Origin: Polyangium jinanense | GTDB lineage: Bacteria; Myxococcota; Polyangia; Polyangiales; Polyangiaceae | Assembly (NCBI RefSeq): GCF_028435365.1 | Contig: NZ_JAGTJJ010000045.1 | Coordinates: 28,948-92,947 of the forward strand | Direction of reading: 5' to 3' | Length of the DNA stretch: 64,000 nt | In this document: piece after piece, positions 1 to 8,846 of the stretch | Layout of the letters: each line of letters starts with the position of its first letter | Position numbering within the stretch: position 1 is the stretch's first letter | The notes under the pieces: generated by a model | Database searches by the model: none | Told to the model about the DNA's origin: nothing | The model's input: the letters and a program-made list of their open reading frames with translations, nothing else | Translations under genes and position numbers: made by a program

Positions 1-40
1 CGCCGTGGCGAGAGAATCGAAGCGCGCCCGCGCGCGCGGC

Positions 41-667
41 TCACGCGGGTTCGAGGAGCTTCGACCCCAGGTACATCCGCGCCATGCTCTCGATCCGCTC
101 GGTCTGCTTGGCGTCGAAGAAGGGGGGAACGCCGGTACGCGAATAACTCATCACGTTGTCGGTCACGTCGCTGTGGCCGAGCCCGAAGAAATGGCCCAGC
201 TCGTGTGCCAGCGTGCTCGGTCGTGCGCTCGCCGCGACGATCACCCAATGCTTCGCCGGTGTCTTTCTGTGCCGCCAGTGCACGCCCATCCGGAAGAGCT
301 TCGGATCGTCCACGTCTCGCAGGGATGCCACGATCATCACGTTGATCCGCTTTGCCTCGAGGTGCGCGGCGAGCGCGTCCCTGTCGGCGCGCGTCTCGAG
401 CCTGGCGAGCGCCTGCGGGAGAGCACGCGCGGAAACCTTGCGCAGCGTGACGCCGATCGGCGTGAAAAGCCGCGTGGCCTCGGCGATCTGCTCTGCGATC
501 CACGTCTCGTTTTGGACCGCGACGCTGTCCTCCTCGGCGACGGCGAACGAGAGCGGGAGCGCGGGGATCGGCTCTTTTTCGGTCTTCTTCGCGAGCGAGG
601 TCCGCGAAAGCAGGAACGAACCGGCGAAACCAAGACCCGAACCGAGGATGGCGCGACGGGAAAGCAT
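41..667 (-). CDS. Secreted metzincin-type zinc metalloprotease
   Basis: Predicted exported zinc peptidase of about 208 residues. The N-terminus from the chosen ATG reads as a twin-arginine-like or Sec signal (MLSRRAILG, then a hydrophobic Gly/Ala/Leu stretch). The catalytic site HELGHFFGLGH starts near residue 155, which is the extended HExxHxxGxxH zinc motif of metzincins. It is followed by NVMSYSR, matching the Met-turn with a Ser/Tyr after Met. An open frame continues upstream to 793, but it is Arg-rich and lacks a signal, so I start at 667; an ATG at 685 is equally possible. It is divergent from the receiver-like gene at 765. The substrate is unknown. Confidence in the protease class is high; the exact family is not assigned. 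Confidence 0.85.
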   Translation of the reverse strand: MLSRRAILGSGLGFAGSFLLSRTSLAKKTEKEPIPALPLSFAVAEEDSVAVQNETWIAEQIAEATRLFTPIGVTLRKVSARALPQALARLETRADRDALAAHLEAKRINVMIVASLRDVDDPKLFRMGVHWRHRKTPAKHWVIVAASARPSTLAHELGHFFGLGHSDVTDNVMSYSRTGVPPFFDAKQTERIESMARMYLGSKLLEPA

Positions 668-764
668 GGCGAGCTCGATCAGCATAATCGATCCGGGCGG
701 ACGCTGCGAGCGTGCGAGCGCGACGCGGCCCGAGCAGGCACGCGCCCTGCCTCGGATCGCGTTC

Positions 765-1157
765 ATGCAGCAACCTGACGTCGTGGCCATCATTCACGAA
801 GACGAAGCAGTGGCGAGGTCGCTCGCCGAGGAGATCGAGGCGACGGGCCTCCGCGTGGTCACGGCCGCGCTGGGCTCGCTCGTCGCGGCGCCCGAGGAGG
901 CACTCGCGCTCTTCGCCCGGCACGATCCACGCGTCGTCGTGTACGACGTGTCTCCGCATGACGAGAGCGTCCCGTTCCTCACGTTCCTGCGCAAAACCAA
1001 GGTCGGCTCGCGCCCCGCGTTCGTCCTCACGACAACGGCGGCGCACGACCACGAGCCGCTGCTCCGCGAGGCGATCGACTTCCGGAGCTGCCCGCACGCG
1101 GTCGATGCCCTCGTCTCCGCCGTGACGCGCGCCGCCTCCGCCCGCCGAGCCGCCTGA
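765..1157 (+). CDS. Stand-alone receiver-like (REC) domain protein
   Basis: This 130-residue protein has the outline of a two-component receiver. It carries an acidic patch after the first strand (IIHEDEA), a candidate phospho-acceptor Asp61 in VVVYDVSP, and a strand ending in Thr (VLTTTAA). The usual conserved lysine near the C-terminus is not obvious (the region reads DFRSCPHA), so phosphorylation may be lost or atypical. No output domain follows. The start is the first ATG with plausible coding after the divergent protease start. Divergent transcription with the protease gene suggests shared upstream control, but a functional link is only inferred. Confidence 0.7.
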   Translation: MQQPDVVAIIHEDEAVARSLAEEIEATGLRVVTAALGSLVAAPEEALALFARHDPRVVVYDVSPHDESVPFLTFLRKTKVGSRPAFVLTTTAAHDHEPLLREAIDFRSCPHAVDALVSAVTRAASARRAA

Positions 1158-1202
1158 CCCACCCCGATCCAGGCCCAACCTGGAAAATCAACGCAGCGCG
1201 TC

Positions 1203-1230
1203 TTGACAGGTAACACGACGCGTCATAATA
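1203..1230 (+). promoter_or_regulatory. Sigma70-like promoter
   Basis: A consensus TTGACA hexamer lies at 1203-1208. An A/T-rich CATAATA stretch 15-17 bases downstream (1224-1231) can act as a -10 box. It stands out sharply in this GC-rich sequence. It lies about 150 bases upstream of the small gene at 1381, which suggests a strong constitutive promoter with a long leader. Confidence 0.6.
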
Positions 1231-1380
1231 AAGCGGACACATCCGAACGATGTCCGGGGCGGGCTTCCGAGCTCGGAGGGCAATGCATTGCGGCGCGATT
1301 CGCACGGCCCTTCGAGGGCCGGACGCACCGCCATGGCCCTGCCGGACGAGGGCTTTCCAGACGAACAGGAGGCATCCCTT

Positions 1381-1689
1381 ATGACGACGCAAACCCAGAA
1401 CGAGACGAAGATCCCGAGCCTGAAGGACGTGAAGGCCGCGTCGGCCCGCGTCGAGCAGAAGGCGCGCGAGGTGTACGACGTGCTGGTCGATGCTTCCGTG
1501 AAATGGGCGGGCTTCGGCCTCGGGTACGGGCGCACGGCGCTCACGACGAGCGCGCGCGCCCTCGAGCGCGCGGCCGAGCGGCTCGCGACGCTCGAGGAGA
1601 AGTTGCCCAAGAAGGCGCCCGATGCGCCCGCCGAGGCGCAGGCGGCCGAGGCCGAGGCGAACGCCACGCCGGATCCGAACGTGAACTGA
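1381..1689 (+). CDS. Small Lys/Glu/Ala-rich helical protein
   Basis: A 102-residue protein preceded by a clear AGGAGG ribosome-binding site ending a few bases before ATG 1381. It has no signal peptide. The N-terminal two thirds (KDVKAASARVEQKAREVYDV) is predicted amphipathic helix, with a small Gly-rich turn (GFGLGYGRT) between two helices. The C-terminus is a disordered Ala/Glu/Pro tail. The pattern is phasin- or apolipoprotein-like, but I cannot assign a family. With a near-consensus promoter and strong SD it is probably highly expressed. It ends 12 bases before the convergent astD-like gene. Confidence 0.7.
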   Translation: MTTQTQNETKIPSLKDVKAASARVEQKAREVYDVLVDASVKWAGFGLGYGRTALTTSARALERAAERLATLEEKLPKKAPDAPAEAQAAEAEANATPDPNVN

Positions 1690-1701
1690 GCCGCGCGCTC
1701 C

Positions 1702-3243
1702 CTATCCGAGCCAGCTCTCCTCGAACGTCATCCCGATCGGCAGCGGCGCAGCGGCGCCGCTCTCGATCATCCCCGCCACCGGATACGCGCAATAGTCCAG
1801 GCTGAAGGCCCCCGCGGGCCGATGGTTCCCGGACAAACCAATCCCGCCGAACGGGAGCTTGCTGCTCGCGCCCGCGGTGCCCGTGTTGACGTTCACGCAG
1901 CCGGCGCGCGCCTCGGCAAGGAATCGGTCGATGACGTCCGGGTCCTTCGTGAAGATCGAGGCCGCGAGCCCGAAGCGCGTGGCATTCGCCTGCGCGATCG
2001 CCTCGTCCACCGAATCGACGACGACGTAGCGGAGCAGCGGCCCGAAGACCTCGACGTCCGCGCCGGGCCCGTCCTCGGAGAGCGTGAACCGATCGACACG
2101 GACGATCCCCGGCGAGAGGAAATGGCCGCCCGCCGGGGATTCGAGGGCGCGCGCCGGGAGACGGACCTCGGCGCCGCCGTCCGCGAATCGATCCTGCGCC
2201 GCGAGCACGGCCGCGCGCGCCTCCGCCGAGATGATCGGCCCCATGAACGGCTGCGGATCCCCAAGCGGATCCCCGACGCGGAGCCGCGACGCCATCTCCA
2301 CGATCGTCCGGACGAACCGCTCGGCCACGGCGCTGTGCACGACGAGTCGCCGCGTGCACGTGCAGCGTTGCCCCGTCGAGACGAACGCCGAGCGCGCGAC
2401 CTCGATCGCCGCCTGCCGCAGATCCGCGTCGGGCAGGACGACGGAGGGGGCATTGCCGCCCATCTCCAGGGCGAGGACGCGGCCCGGCCAATCGAGGCTC
2501 GCTTCGAGGATGCGCCGGCCGACGGGCCACGAGCCCGTGAAGAGCACGCCGTCGATGTCAGGGTTCGCGACGAGGCGCGACGCGACGCTCGCGCCGCCGT
2601 GCACGAGGTTCACGACGCCGGGTGGCGCGCCCTCGGCGTCGAGCGCCTCGGCGAGCCACGCCGCGAGGGTTTGTCCGACCGCCGGGACCTTGTCGCTCGG
2701 CTTGAACACGACGGTGTTGCCGAGCGCGAGCGCGGGGATGATGTGCCCGTTCGGCAGGTGCGCCGGGAAATTGAAGGGGCCGAGCACGACCATGACGCCG
2801 TGCGGCCGGAACCAGGCGCGCCCCGTGCGCGAGGCCGAGAGCGGAATCTCGAAGCCCGAGACGCGCCGGAGACCGCCGTGCTCGGAGGCGTCGAGCGTGA
2901 TGTCGACCTTGGCGGCGAGCAGATCGGCCTCGGCGCGCGCGTCCCAGAGCGCTTTGCCCGTCTCGTCGGTGATGAGGCGAGCCATATCGGCCGCGCGCGC
3001 CTTGCAGAGGTCACGGAAGCGGCGGAGGGCCGCGAAACGCCGCTCGGCGGGGAGCGCGGCCCAGGCGGGCAAGGCGCGCCGCGCCGCCGCGACGGCCTCG
3101 TCGGCATGCGCGGGGTCGGGGCTGCCTTGCCAGACGATCTCGGCCGGACGCGTGGGGTTTCGCGAGGCGATGGCGTCGCCGGGGAGCGGGACCCAGCGGC
3201 CTTCGAGGAGATTCGACGGCCCGTGCGCGAGGAGGGTAGACAT
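1702..3243 (-). CDS. astD: N-succinylglutamate 5-semialdehyde dehydrogenase (AstD-like)
   Basis: A 513-residue NAD(P)-dependent aldehyde dehydrogenase. It has the Asn motif after GPFNFPAHLPNGH, cofactor-binding FKPSD and FTGSWPVGR, general-base Glu in LALEMGGN, and catalytic Cys in STGQRCTCTRR. The C-terminal FGGIGLSGNHRPAGA followed by DYCAYPVAGM is typical of AstD, the fourth enzyme of the arginine succinyltransferase pathway, which oxidises succinylglutamate semialdehyde to succinylglutamate. Length is close to AstD plus a short N-terminal extension. No other ast gene is in the window, so it is separated from the rest of the pathway; a related semialdehyde substrate remains possible. Confidence 0.85.
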   Translation of the reverse strand: MSTLLAHGPSNLLEGRWVPLPGDAIASRNPTRPAEIVWQGSPDPAHADEAVAAARRALPAWAALPAERRFAALRRFRDLCKARAADMARLITDETGKALWDARAEADLLAAKVDITLDASEHGGLRRVSGFEIPLSASRTGRAWFRPHGVMVVLGPFNFPAHLPNGHIIPALALGNTVVFKPSDKVPAVGQTLAAWLAEALDAEGAPPGVVNLVHGGASVASRLVANPDIDGVLFTGSWPVGRRILEASLDWPGRVLALEMGGNAPSVVLPDADLRQAAIEVARSAFVSTGQRCTCTRRLVVHSAVAERFVRTIVEMASRLRVGDPLGDPQPFMGPIISAEARAAVLAAQDRFADGGAEVRLPARALESPAGGHFLSPGIVRVDRFTLSEDGPGADVEVFGPLLRYVVVDSVDEAIAQANATRFGLAASIFTKDPDVIDRFLAEARAGCVNVNTGTAGASSKLPFGGIGLSGNHRPAGAFSLDYCAYPVAGMIESGAAAPLPIGMTFEESWLG

Positions 3244-3305
3244 CGCGCAGAAGGGTCCCGGGCGTCCGGGCCCTTGTCAAGGCCCGGCGCCCCGGCGCGT
3301 CTCTT

Positions 3306-4556
3306 TTATTGCGGGGCGAACGCGACGCCGCGGAAGACGGTATTCAGCGGCGCGATCGTGGCGATGACGATCTCGGGGAACGCCGAGCCGTCGTCGAAAA
3401 GCGTGAGGACCCGGTTTTCGTTGTTCTCCGCAGTCGTCGCGACGATCCGCACGCCGCCCCCCCAGGGCGTCGCCGCGAGGCCGCGCACGCCCGCCGTGCC
3501 GTCGTTCCACGTCGCCGCGAGCGACCACGAGGCGCCGTCGAACGTCCATTTCTGAATTCCGCCGCCGTTCGCCGGGCTGCGATCGTCCGCGACGTACAGC
3601 GTGTCCGGACCGGCAATGGCGGCCGAAAGATCCAGCACGACAAACCCGTACGGGCTCGCGCCGAGGGTGGGCAGGCCCGGGAGCGACGTCGCGGTTTGTC
3701 CGGTCGACGTGGGCAGGCCCGCGCCGACCGTGAAGACGTTGACGAACGTGCCCGCGCCGGACGTCGCGTAGAGCTGGCCGCCAGAGGCGTGCACGCAGCG
3801 CGTATTGAGCGGATTCGAGAGGATCTGCGTGGGCGAGCTCGAGCCGAGCGTCGTGTAATGAATGCCGCCGGTCGTGGTGCTGTTGCCCGAGACCCAGATC
3901 GACGTGCCGTCCGAGGACGTCGCGCCGCGCACGTTGCTGCCGTTGAACGCGCCCGTGAGCAAGGTCGAGGTGTTCACGTTGCCGGACGCGTCGACCCGGC
4001 CGACGACGCGCGACACGATCTGTGTGCTCACGTTCAGCGTGCCCACGTCGGCGGCATACCCGGCGAGGAAGACGTATTTGCCATTCGCCGAGAGCGACAG
4101 GTGTCCTTCGGAGGACGCCGTCCCCGACAACGTGAGCTGGTAATTCGAGCCCGAGATCACCTGCGGCATGCTGGTCGTCCCCGGCGCGCCCGGCGTGGCC
4201 GAGCCGTCCGTGAGCCTCCATTCGAGGGAGACCGGCGCCGCCGCGGAAGAGAGCGTGGTCACGCCGTCGCCGATACGCAGGAGCACGATGGGCAAAGGCC
4301 CGCTCCCGCCGCCGCCGCTGCCGCCCGAGGACGAGCTCGCTCCGCTGCTCGCGCTCGACGAGGACGCCCCCATGCCGCCGCTGCCGCCCATCCCTCCGCT
4401 GCTGCTCGAGGATTGCGCGGGACCGCTCCACTCGTCGCCCCCCTCGCCTCCTGCACCGCCGCCGCCGCCGGGAAGGGAGCTTCCCTTGGCGCAGGCGAAG
4501 AAGACGAACGGGACGACCGCGAATGAAATGGCGACGAAGGATCGAGACGAAATCAA
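3306..4556 (-). CDS. Gly/Ser-rich lipoprotein with beta-propeller-like repeats
   Basis: Predicted outer-envelope lipoprotein of about 416 residues. I choose a TTG start at 4556 because GGAGGT lies six bases upstream and the protein then begins directly with a basic n-region and hydrophobic core ending in a lipobox (VFFACA). The longer frame to 4619 adds only an Arg-rich stretch. A low-complexity Gly/Ser linker follows the Cys, then a domain with repeated short strands of the kind seen in beta-propellers (for example LSLSANGKYVFLAGY and TLYVADDRSPANGG). No catalytic motif was recognised. A surface-bound binding or sensing role is conjecture. Confidence 0.75.
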   Translation of the reverse strand: MISSRSFVAISFAVVPFVFFACAKGSSLPGGGGGAGGEGGDEWSGPAQSSSSSGGMGGSGGMGASSSSASSGASSSSGGSGGGGSGPLPIVLLRIGDGVTTLSSAAAPVSLEWRLTDGSATPGAPGTTSMPQVISGSNYQLTLSGTASSEGHLSLSANGKYVFLAGYAADVGTLNVSTQIVSRVVGRVDASGNVNTSTLLTGAFNGSNVRGATSSDGTSIWVSGNSTTTGGIHYTTLGSSSPTQILSNPLNTRCVHASGGQLYATSGAGTFVNVFTVGAGLPTSTGQTATSLPGLPTLGASPYGFVVLDLSAAIAGPDTLYVADDRSPANGGGIQKWTFDGASWSLAATWNDGTAGVRGLAATPWGGGVRIVATTAENNENRVLTLFDDGSAFPEIVIATIAPLNTVFRGVAFAPQ

Positions 4557-5037
4557 GCGTGCACCTCCGGCAAAGCGTTCGGATATCCACGGCGTATGCC
4601 GGATTCGTCGGGGCCGCAAGAGCGAGGCACGGAGGGTCGGTCAGAGAACGTCCTGCCCCTCCCGGGCGCGTACGGCCTCGGGCAGCTCGGCGCCTGGAAC
4701 GACGTCGAGCATTTCGTCGGCGGGCTCCAGTTCGGCGCGGTCAACCACGTCACCGGCGCCGCGAACCTCTCGAAGCAGGACGGGCTGCCGTTCTTGCCCG
4801 TGATGCACGTCGGGCTCTGAACCCATGTGGTCCGGATCTTGCCCGGGCGGGACTCTGCCAGTTTTCCCGGGAACAATCAACACCTATGTGCGGGGGGGCC
4901 AAACGTTCCCGCGTCACCCTGGGTGTAGGCTGGTTCTCGGACGTCCTCTCCAAAATCTACGGGTCGGACGAACTGGGTGGTTTGTCTTCCGCGCATGTTG
5001 TGGTAAGGGGGAATCCTCGCTGCCGAGAGGTGATCCC
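4557..5037. other. Intergenic region upstream of the XRE regulator
   Basis: About 480 bases without a convincing gene. It holds a plus-strand open frame at 4596-4820 (74 codons), whose end reads GGLQFGAVNHVTGAANLSKQ and looks more protein-like than the usual shadows. It has no ribosome-binding site and could be a gene remnant. The 200 bases before 5038 presumably contain the regulator's promoter, but I see no consensus boxes. Confidence 0.4.
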
Positions 5038-5385
5038 ATGCCCCGACGAACCGAACCCAGCCCCTTCTCCTCCAAGGTCGGCGCGCGCATCCGCGAGCTG
5101 CGCCTCGAGCGCAACATGTCCCTGCCCGCGCTTGGCGAGGCGAGCTCGATCTCGAAGGGCCACCTCTCGAACATCGAGCACGGCTTCGCGGCAATCACGA
5201 TCGAGACGGTCGATCGCATCGCCCGCGCGCTCGATATCCCGCCCCTGTACATCCTCGCCTTCCCGACGGAGGACGAGCGGGCCCGCATCGCCGACGCCGT
5301 CCGCAAGTTGCCGAAGGCCGAGTGGAAGAAGCTGCGCAAGGAGATCGAGGGCCGCGCCCCCGCCGCGCCGAAGAAGCGCGCCTGA
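5038..5385 (+). CDS. XRE-family helix-turn-helix transcriptional regulator
   Basis: A 115-residue DNA-binding protein. Residues about 10-70 form a classic Cro/C1-type helix-turn-helix: VGARIRELRLERNMSLPALG, then SSISKGHLSNIEHG as turn and recognition helix, then ITIETVDRIARALDIPPLYI. The C-terminal part is a charged helix ending in a Lys/Ala/Pro tail (APAAPKKRA). GAGAGGTGATCCC directly before the ATG fixes the start. No sensing domain is fused. Targets are unknown; autoregulation from the long upstream gap would be typical. Confidence 0.88.
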   Translation: MPRRTEPSPFSSKVGARIRELRLERNMSLPALGEASSISKGHLSNIEHGFAAITIETVDRIARALDIPPLYILAFPTEDERARIADAVRKLPKAEWKKLRKEIEGRAPAAPKKRA

Positions 5386-5546
5386 CGATTCAGCCCCCCC
5401 GGGACCGAGCGGCTCACCGGGGTCTCCCCCTTCCTTCTCCCTCCCTGCCCCCGACGTATCGAGCGCGACGCCGCGCGGCGTGTCATGAATGGTTCGCGCG
5501 GGATGCGCGGCAGCCGCGCGTCCCGGCCGAAGGAGGATTCGACGTC

Positions 5547-5900
5547 ATGACAGGCTGGACGATCGGGTACGGCGGTCTCTTGACCGCGCTCGGCATCGGG
5601 GGGTTCGTCGCGACAGGCAGGGAGCACAAGACGGCGCTGATCCCCGCGGGCGTGGGCGCGGCGGCGCTGGGGCTCGGCCTGCTCGCCCGTCGTGGTTCGT
5701 CCCGGAAGGCCGCGCTCGTGGGCGCGACGGCCGTGGCGGGCCTCGGCCTCGCCGGCTCGGCGCGCGGGCTCGGCAAGCTGCCGGCGCTGCTCCGCGGAGA
5801 GCCGATCGAGCGGCCTGCGGCGGTGATCGCGCAATCCATCATGGCGGGCACGTCCGCGGCCTACCTCCTCGCCGCCGTGCCTTCGCTGCTGCGCGACTGA
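5547..5900 (+). CDS. Small four-helix membrane protein, TMEM14-like
   Basis: A 117-residue integral membrane protein preceded by AGGAGG. It has about four hydrophobic Gly/Ala/Leu helices, starting with IGYGGLLTALGIGGFVATG and ending near SIMAGTSAAYLLAAVPSLL. Length and the Gly-rich first helix (YGGLL) resemble the TMEM14/UPF0136 family of small membrane proteins, whose bacterial role is not established. It stands alone, 46 bases before the oxygenase gene in the same direction. Family assignment is tentative; membrane location is clear. Confidence 0.7.
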   Translation: MTGWTIGYGGLLTALGIGGFVATGREHKTALIPAGVGAAALGLGLLARRGSSRKAALVGATAVAGLGLAGSARGLGKLPALLRGEPIERPAAVIAQSIMAGTSAAYLLAAVPSLLRD

Positions 5901-5940
5901 GCCGCACGCGGGAGCGCATCGTGGTACGATCGCGTTTCCG

Positions 5941-6693
5941 ATGACGCGCCCCTCCTATTCGCTACGGCAGACATGGCTTTCCGACATGACCGAGCGGTGC
6001 CTCGATCCTGCCTTCGTTCGCGCCGTGCAGACCGGGACGCATGAGGCCTTCGAAGCGCTCGCCACGCGGCCTCATCCCGGCGTGATCGAATTCCCGCTTC
6101 TGTCGGCCGAATACAGAGAGGCCCTTCTCCGCGAAATCCACGCATTCGAGCACTGGTGCCGCCACCGTCGCGTGGGCCCGGTTCGGCCGAACAGCATGAA
6201 CAACCAGGGCGTCGTGCTCGCGGAGCTCGGGCTCGAAGGGCCGATGGACGAGCTGCTCTACACGTGGCTTTCGCCGCTCACGAAGTGGGCGTTTCCGGAG
6301 CATGGCGGTTCGAGCCTGGATCACCAGCATTCGTTCGTCGTGGAGTACGCGGAGAACGGCGATACCGACCTCGGGTTTCACGTGGACGATAGCGAGGTGA
6401 CGCTCAACGCGTGTCTGGGGCTCTCGTTCGAAGGGGCCGAGGTGTACTTCCGCGGCGTTCGTTGCGACGCCCATCGAGAGGACCCGGCGAACGACACCGA
6501 GGTCTGGCAATGGGAGCCCACGGCTGGCCGGGCGATCCTGCACGCGGGCGCGCACCGGCACGGCGTGAATCCGTTACGCTCCGGCAGGCGCGTGAATCTC
6601 ATCGTCTGGGCGCGCAGCGTGAGACACCGTCGCGTTCACCGCGCGCCCCACGAAGGCCCCACGACGTGGTGCCCGCGGTGCGAGGCGGCCTGA
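5941..6693 (+). CDS. 2-oxoglutarate/Fe(II)-dependent oxygenase (prolyl-4-hydroxylase-like)
   Basis: A 250-residue protein with the facial triad of 2OG-Fe(II) oxygenases. His147 and Asp149 in DLGFHVDDSEVT and the distal His in HAGAHRHGVNPL bind iron, and the Arg in SGRRVNLIVWAR binds 2-oxoglutarate. The arrangement resembles the P4Hc/OGFOD2-type group rather than TauD or phytanoyl-CoA enzymes. A Cys pair near the end (WCPRCEAA) is unusual and could bind metal. No strong ribosome-binding site is visible; an ATG at 5986 is an alternative start. The substrate cannot be inferred from the neighbours. Confidence 0.8.
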   Translation: MTRPSYSLRQTWLSDMTERCLDPAFVRAVQTGTHEAFEALATRPHPGVIEFPLLSAEYREALLREIHAFEHWCRHRRVGPVRPNSMNNQGVVLAELGLEGPMDELLYTWLSPLTKWAFPEHGGSSLDHQHSFVVEYAENGDTDLGFHVDDSEVTLNACLGLSFEGAEVYFRGVRCDAHREDPANDTEVWQWEPTAGRAILHAGAHRHGVNPLRSGRRVNLIVWARSVRHRRVHRAPHEGPTTWCPRCEAA

Positions 6694-6732
6694 GAGATTG
6701 ACAGGCAAAGCGGGCGCGGCTCTACTCGCACC

Positions 6733-7680
6733 GTGCTCGTACGTACATGTCTCCTGGTCGTTCCGCTGCTCGCCCTCGGCGGATGCTCGGGCCCGCCGCC
6801 GTCCTTCAAGGAGGCGGAAAACCTCGAAGCCCAAGCGAACTTCGAAGACGCCGCGCAAACGTTCGAGCTCGTCTGCGCCGAGGGGCCGACGAGCCCGGAA
6901 TGCCAGCAGAGCAGCGCCCGGGCCGCGGGCGCGCTCGTGACGGCCGCGACGAAGGCCGTCGAAAAGAACGAATTCGGCAAGGCCGAGCGCCTGCTCGTCC
7001 GCGCTCTCGCCCTCGCGGACGAACCCACCGCCAAGGACATCGAGGCGCGCCTCGGCAAGGAGGACCTGACGGAAGGCATTCGCTTCGAGCAGGCCGCCGC
7101 GGATACGGACAAGGCCCGCGCGTTCGAGGCGATGAATGCGCTCGCCGCGGGAAGCACGCCTGTGGCGGCGCTGGCAAAGGCATGGATCGAGAAGGAGCGA
7201 CCGGGACTGCTCGTGGCGCAGGTGAAAGCCGCGTGTGGCCCGGAGCATCAGGGGTCGTGCGCGGAGACGTTCGAGAAGCTCTCCGCGCTGCCCCAGCAGC
7301 CTGCCGGCTTCGACGAGGCAAAAGCCGCCCACGACGCCGAGCAGAAGCGCACGGAGAAAGCCCGCGCCGAGCTCGACCGGTTCATCGCGGTCTTCGCGCA
7401 GCGGGGCAAGAAGGAGCTGGCCGTCAACCTTTGTCTGGCGGAGAAGGCGAGCGAGATCGAGGCCGAGTTCCAGCGCATCCGCGCCTGCGAGGAGGACATC
7501 TACGCCGACGGGAAATCCGCCTACGAGCGGTTCGACGCGCGGCAGACCGAGGACTCGCTCTTTCGCAGGCGGCTCGCGACGCTCGGCGATCCCGTCGTCA
7601 TTGCGAAGTACGAGGCGCGCCAGAAGGGGGCGCTCGCGACGGGCGAGGATCCGAAGAAGTCGGCGGGAGGTGCAAAATGA
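6733..7680 (+). CDS. Lipoprotein, first of a tandem paralogous pair
   Basis: A 315-residue lipoprotein starting at GTG 6733, with hydrophobic core and lipobox LALGGCSG. The rest is a Lys/Glu/Ala-rich helical protein with TPR-like character (AQANFEDAAQTFELVCAEG), repeatedly mentioning paired Cys residues. Its stop overlaps the start of the next gene (ATGA at 7677), so the two are translationally coupled. The next gene is a clear paralogue of the same length. I recognise no known family; a periplasmic scaffold or tetratricopeptide role is possible. Confidence 0.75.
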   Translation: MLVRTCLLVVPLLALGGCSGPPPSFKEAENLEAQANFEDAAQTFELVCAEGPTSPECQQSSARAAGALVTAATKAVEKNEFGKAERLLVRALALADEPTAKDIEARLGKEDLTEGIRFEQAAADTDKARAFEAMNALAAGSTPVAALAKAWIEKERPGLLVAQVKAACGPEHQGSCAETFEKLSALPQQPAGFDEAKAAHDAEQKRTEKARAELDRFIAVFAQRGKKELAVNLCLAEKASEIEAEFQRIRACEEDIYADGKSAYERFDARQTEDSLFRRRLATLGDPVVIAKYEARQKGALATGEDPKKSAGGAK

Positions 7681-8624
7681 GCCGCTCCATTGCTTTTCGC
7701 ATCGCCGCGCTCGCCCTCGCGCTCGCGGGCTGCGACGCGGCCAAGGAGCCGATGTCGAAGGCGAGAGAGGCCGAGGCGGCCGGCAAGATCCCGGAGGCCA
7801 AGGCGCTGTATGCGGAGGTTTGCAAAGCCGCCGAGAGCTCGCCGTTTTGCCCCGTGGCGAAGCAACGCATCGAGGCCCTCACGGTCCGGGAGGCGATCAC
7901 GCTGGTCACCGAGGGGCAAACCGCGAAAGCCAAGGAGCTCTCCGCGACGGTCTCGGATGCGCCGGCGAAACGCGCGTTCGAGGCGCTTTCGAAGACGCGG
8001 GCGATGAGCAGCGCCGCCGCGTTCGAGGAGGCGAATGCCTCGACGGACCAGGCCGCAGCGCGGGCCAAGATGGAGGAGCTCGCCGGGCAAAGCTCGCCGG
8101 TCGCGGACAAGGCGAAGGAGTGGCTGACGAAGAATGGCCCGGCGCTCCTGCTCGCCGAGGTGAAGGCTGCGTGCAAGCCGGACGGGACGGGCTCCTGTGT
8201 CGATCTCGGCAAGAAAATCGCCAAGCACTTCCCCGCGAGTCCCGAGGCCGGCGAGGCGAAGGCGCTCGTCGACGCCGAATACAAACGCGTCCACCCGCTG
8301 CTCAAGCAGGCCGAGGCTTTGCTCGTCCAGAGGCTGGAGGTCAGCAACTGGAAGAACAAATACGACCTCTGCCTGAAGCAGGCGGAGCCCTCCCCCGGGG
8401 GCTACGAGATGCAGGTCTGCAAGACGGAGGTGGGCATTCCCGAGGACCGAGGAGATCCCTTCAGCACGAGCTTCCTCGAAGGCGCGTGGAAGAAGAAGCT
8501 CGGAGAGATCCACGACCCGGGCTGGGTGAAATCACTCGAGGAGCGGTGGGGGAAGATCGAACGTGATGGGATCTACGACCCCGCGAGTTTGCCCAAGCCG
8601 GGGGAGCCGGAATCGAAGAAGTAA
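7677..8624 (+). CDS. Lipoprotein, second of a tandem paralogous pair
   Basis: A 315-residue lipoprotein, exactly as long as the preceding gene, with lipobox ALALAGCDAA. The two share the layout of signal, TPR-like repeat (EAEAAGKIPEAKALYAEVCK), the segment around LLAEVKAACKPDGTGSCVD (LLVAQVKAACGPEHQGSCAE in the upstream gene) and a long charged helical C-terminus. They therefore arose by tandem duplication. The start is the ATG overlapping the upstream stop; upstream extensions of this frame are shadows of the first gene. Function unknown. Confidence 0.75.
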   Translation: MSRSIAFRIAALALALAGCDAAKEPMSKAREAEAAGKIPEAKALYAEVCKAAESSPFCPVAKQRIEALTVREAITLVTEGQTAKAKELSATVSDAPAKRAFEALSKTRAMSSAAAFEEANASTDQAAARAKMEELAGQSSPVADKAKEWLTKNGPALLLAEVKAACKPDGTGSCVDLGKKIAKHFPASPEAGEAKALVDAEYKRVHPLLKQAEALLVQRLEVSNWKNKYDLCLKQAEPSPGGYEMQVCKTEVGIPEDRGDPFSTSFLEGAWKKKLGEIHDPGWVKSLEERWGKIERDGIYDPASLPKPGEPESKK

Positions 8625-8846
8625 CGGTGAGCGGGCGCGCCTGGCTGCGGGAGCAGGTGTCCGCTTCGAGGTAGCCGTCGTCTCCCGCACATTTTCTGGC
8701 ATCCACCCGCCCCGTTCATTTTTCGTGATCAACCTGCCCCGGACCGGGCATGGTAGAGACGTGGCCCCCGCTCTTGCCCACGTCCTGCCTGCGTTCGCCG
8801 CGTCTCGCGCGGCCCGAGGGCTCCGTTCGAAGCGGAGGGTGCGCCC

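Noticed and set aside
4553..4876. Minus-strand 107-codon frame upstream of the XRE gene
   Set aside because: No ribosome-binding site and Pro/Ser/Arg-rich composition typical of shadows.
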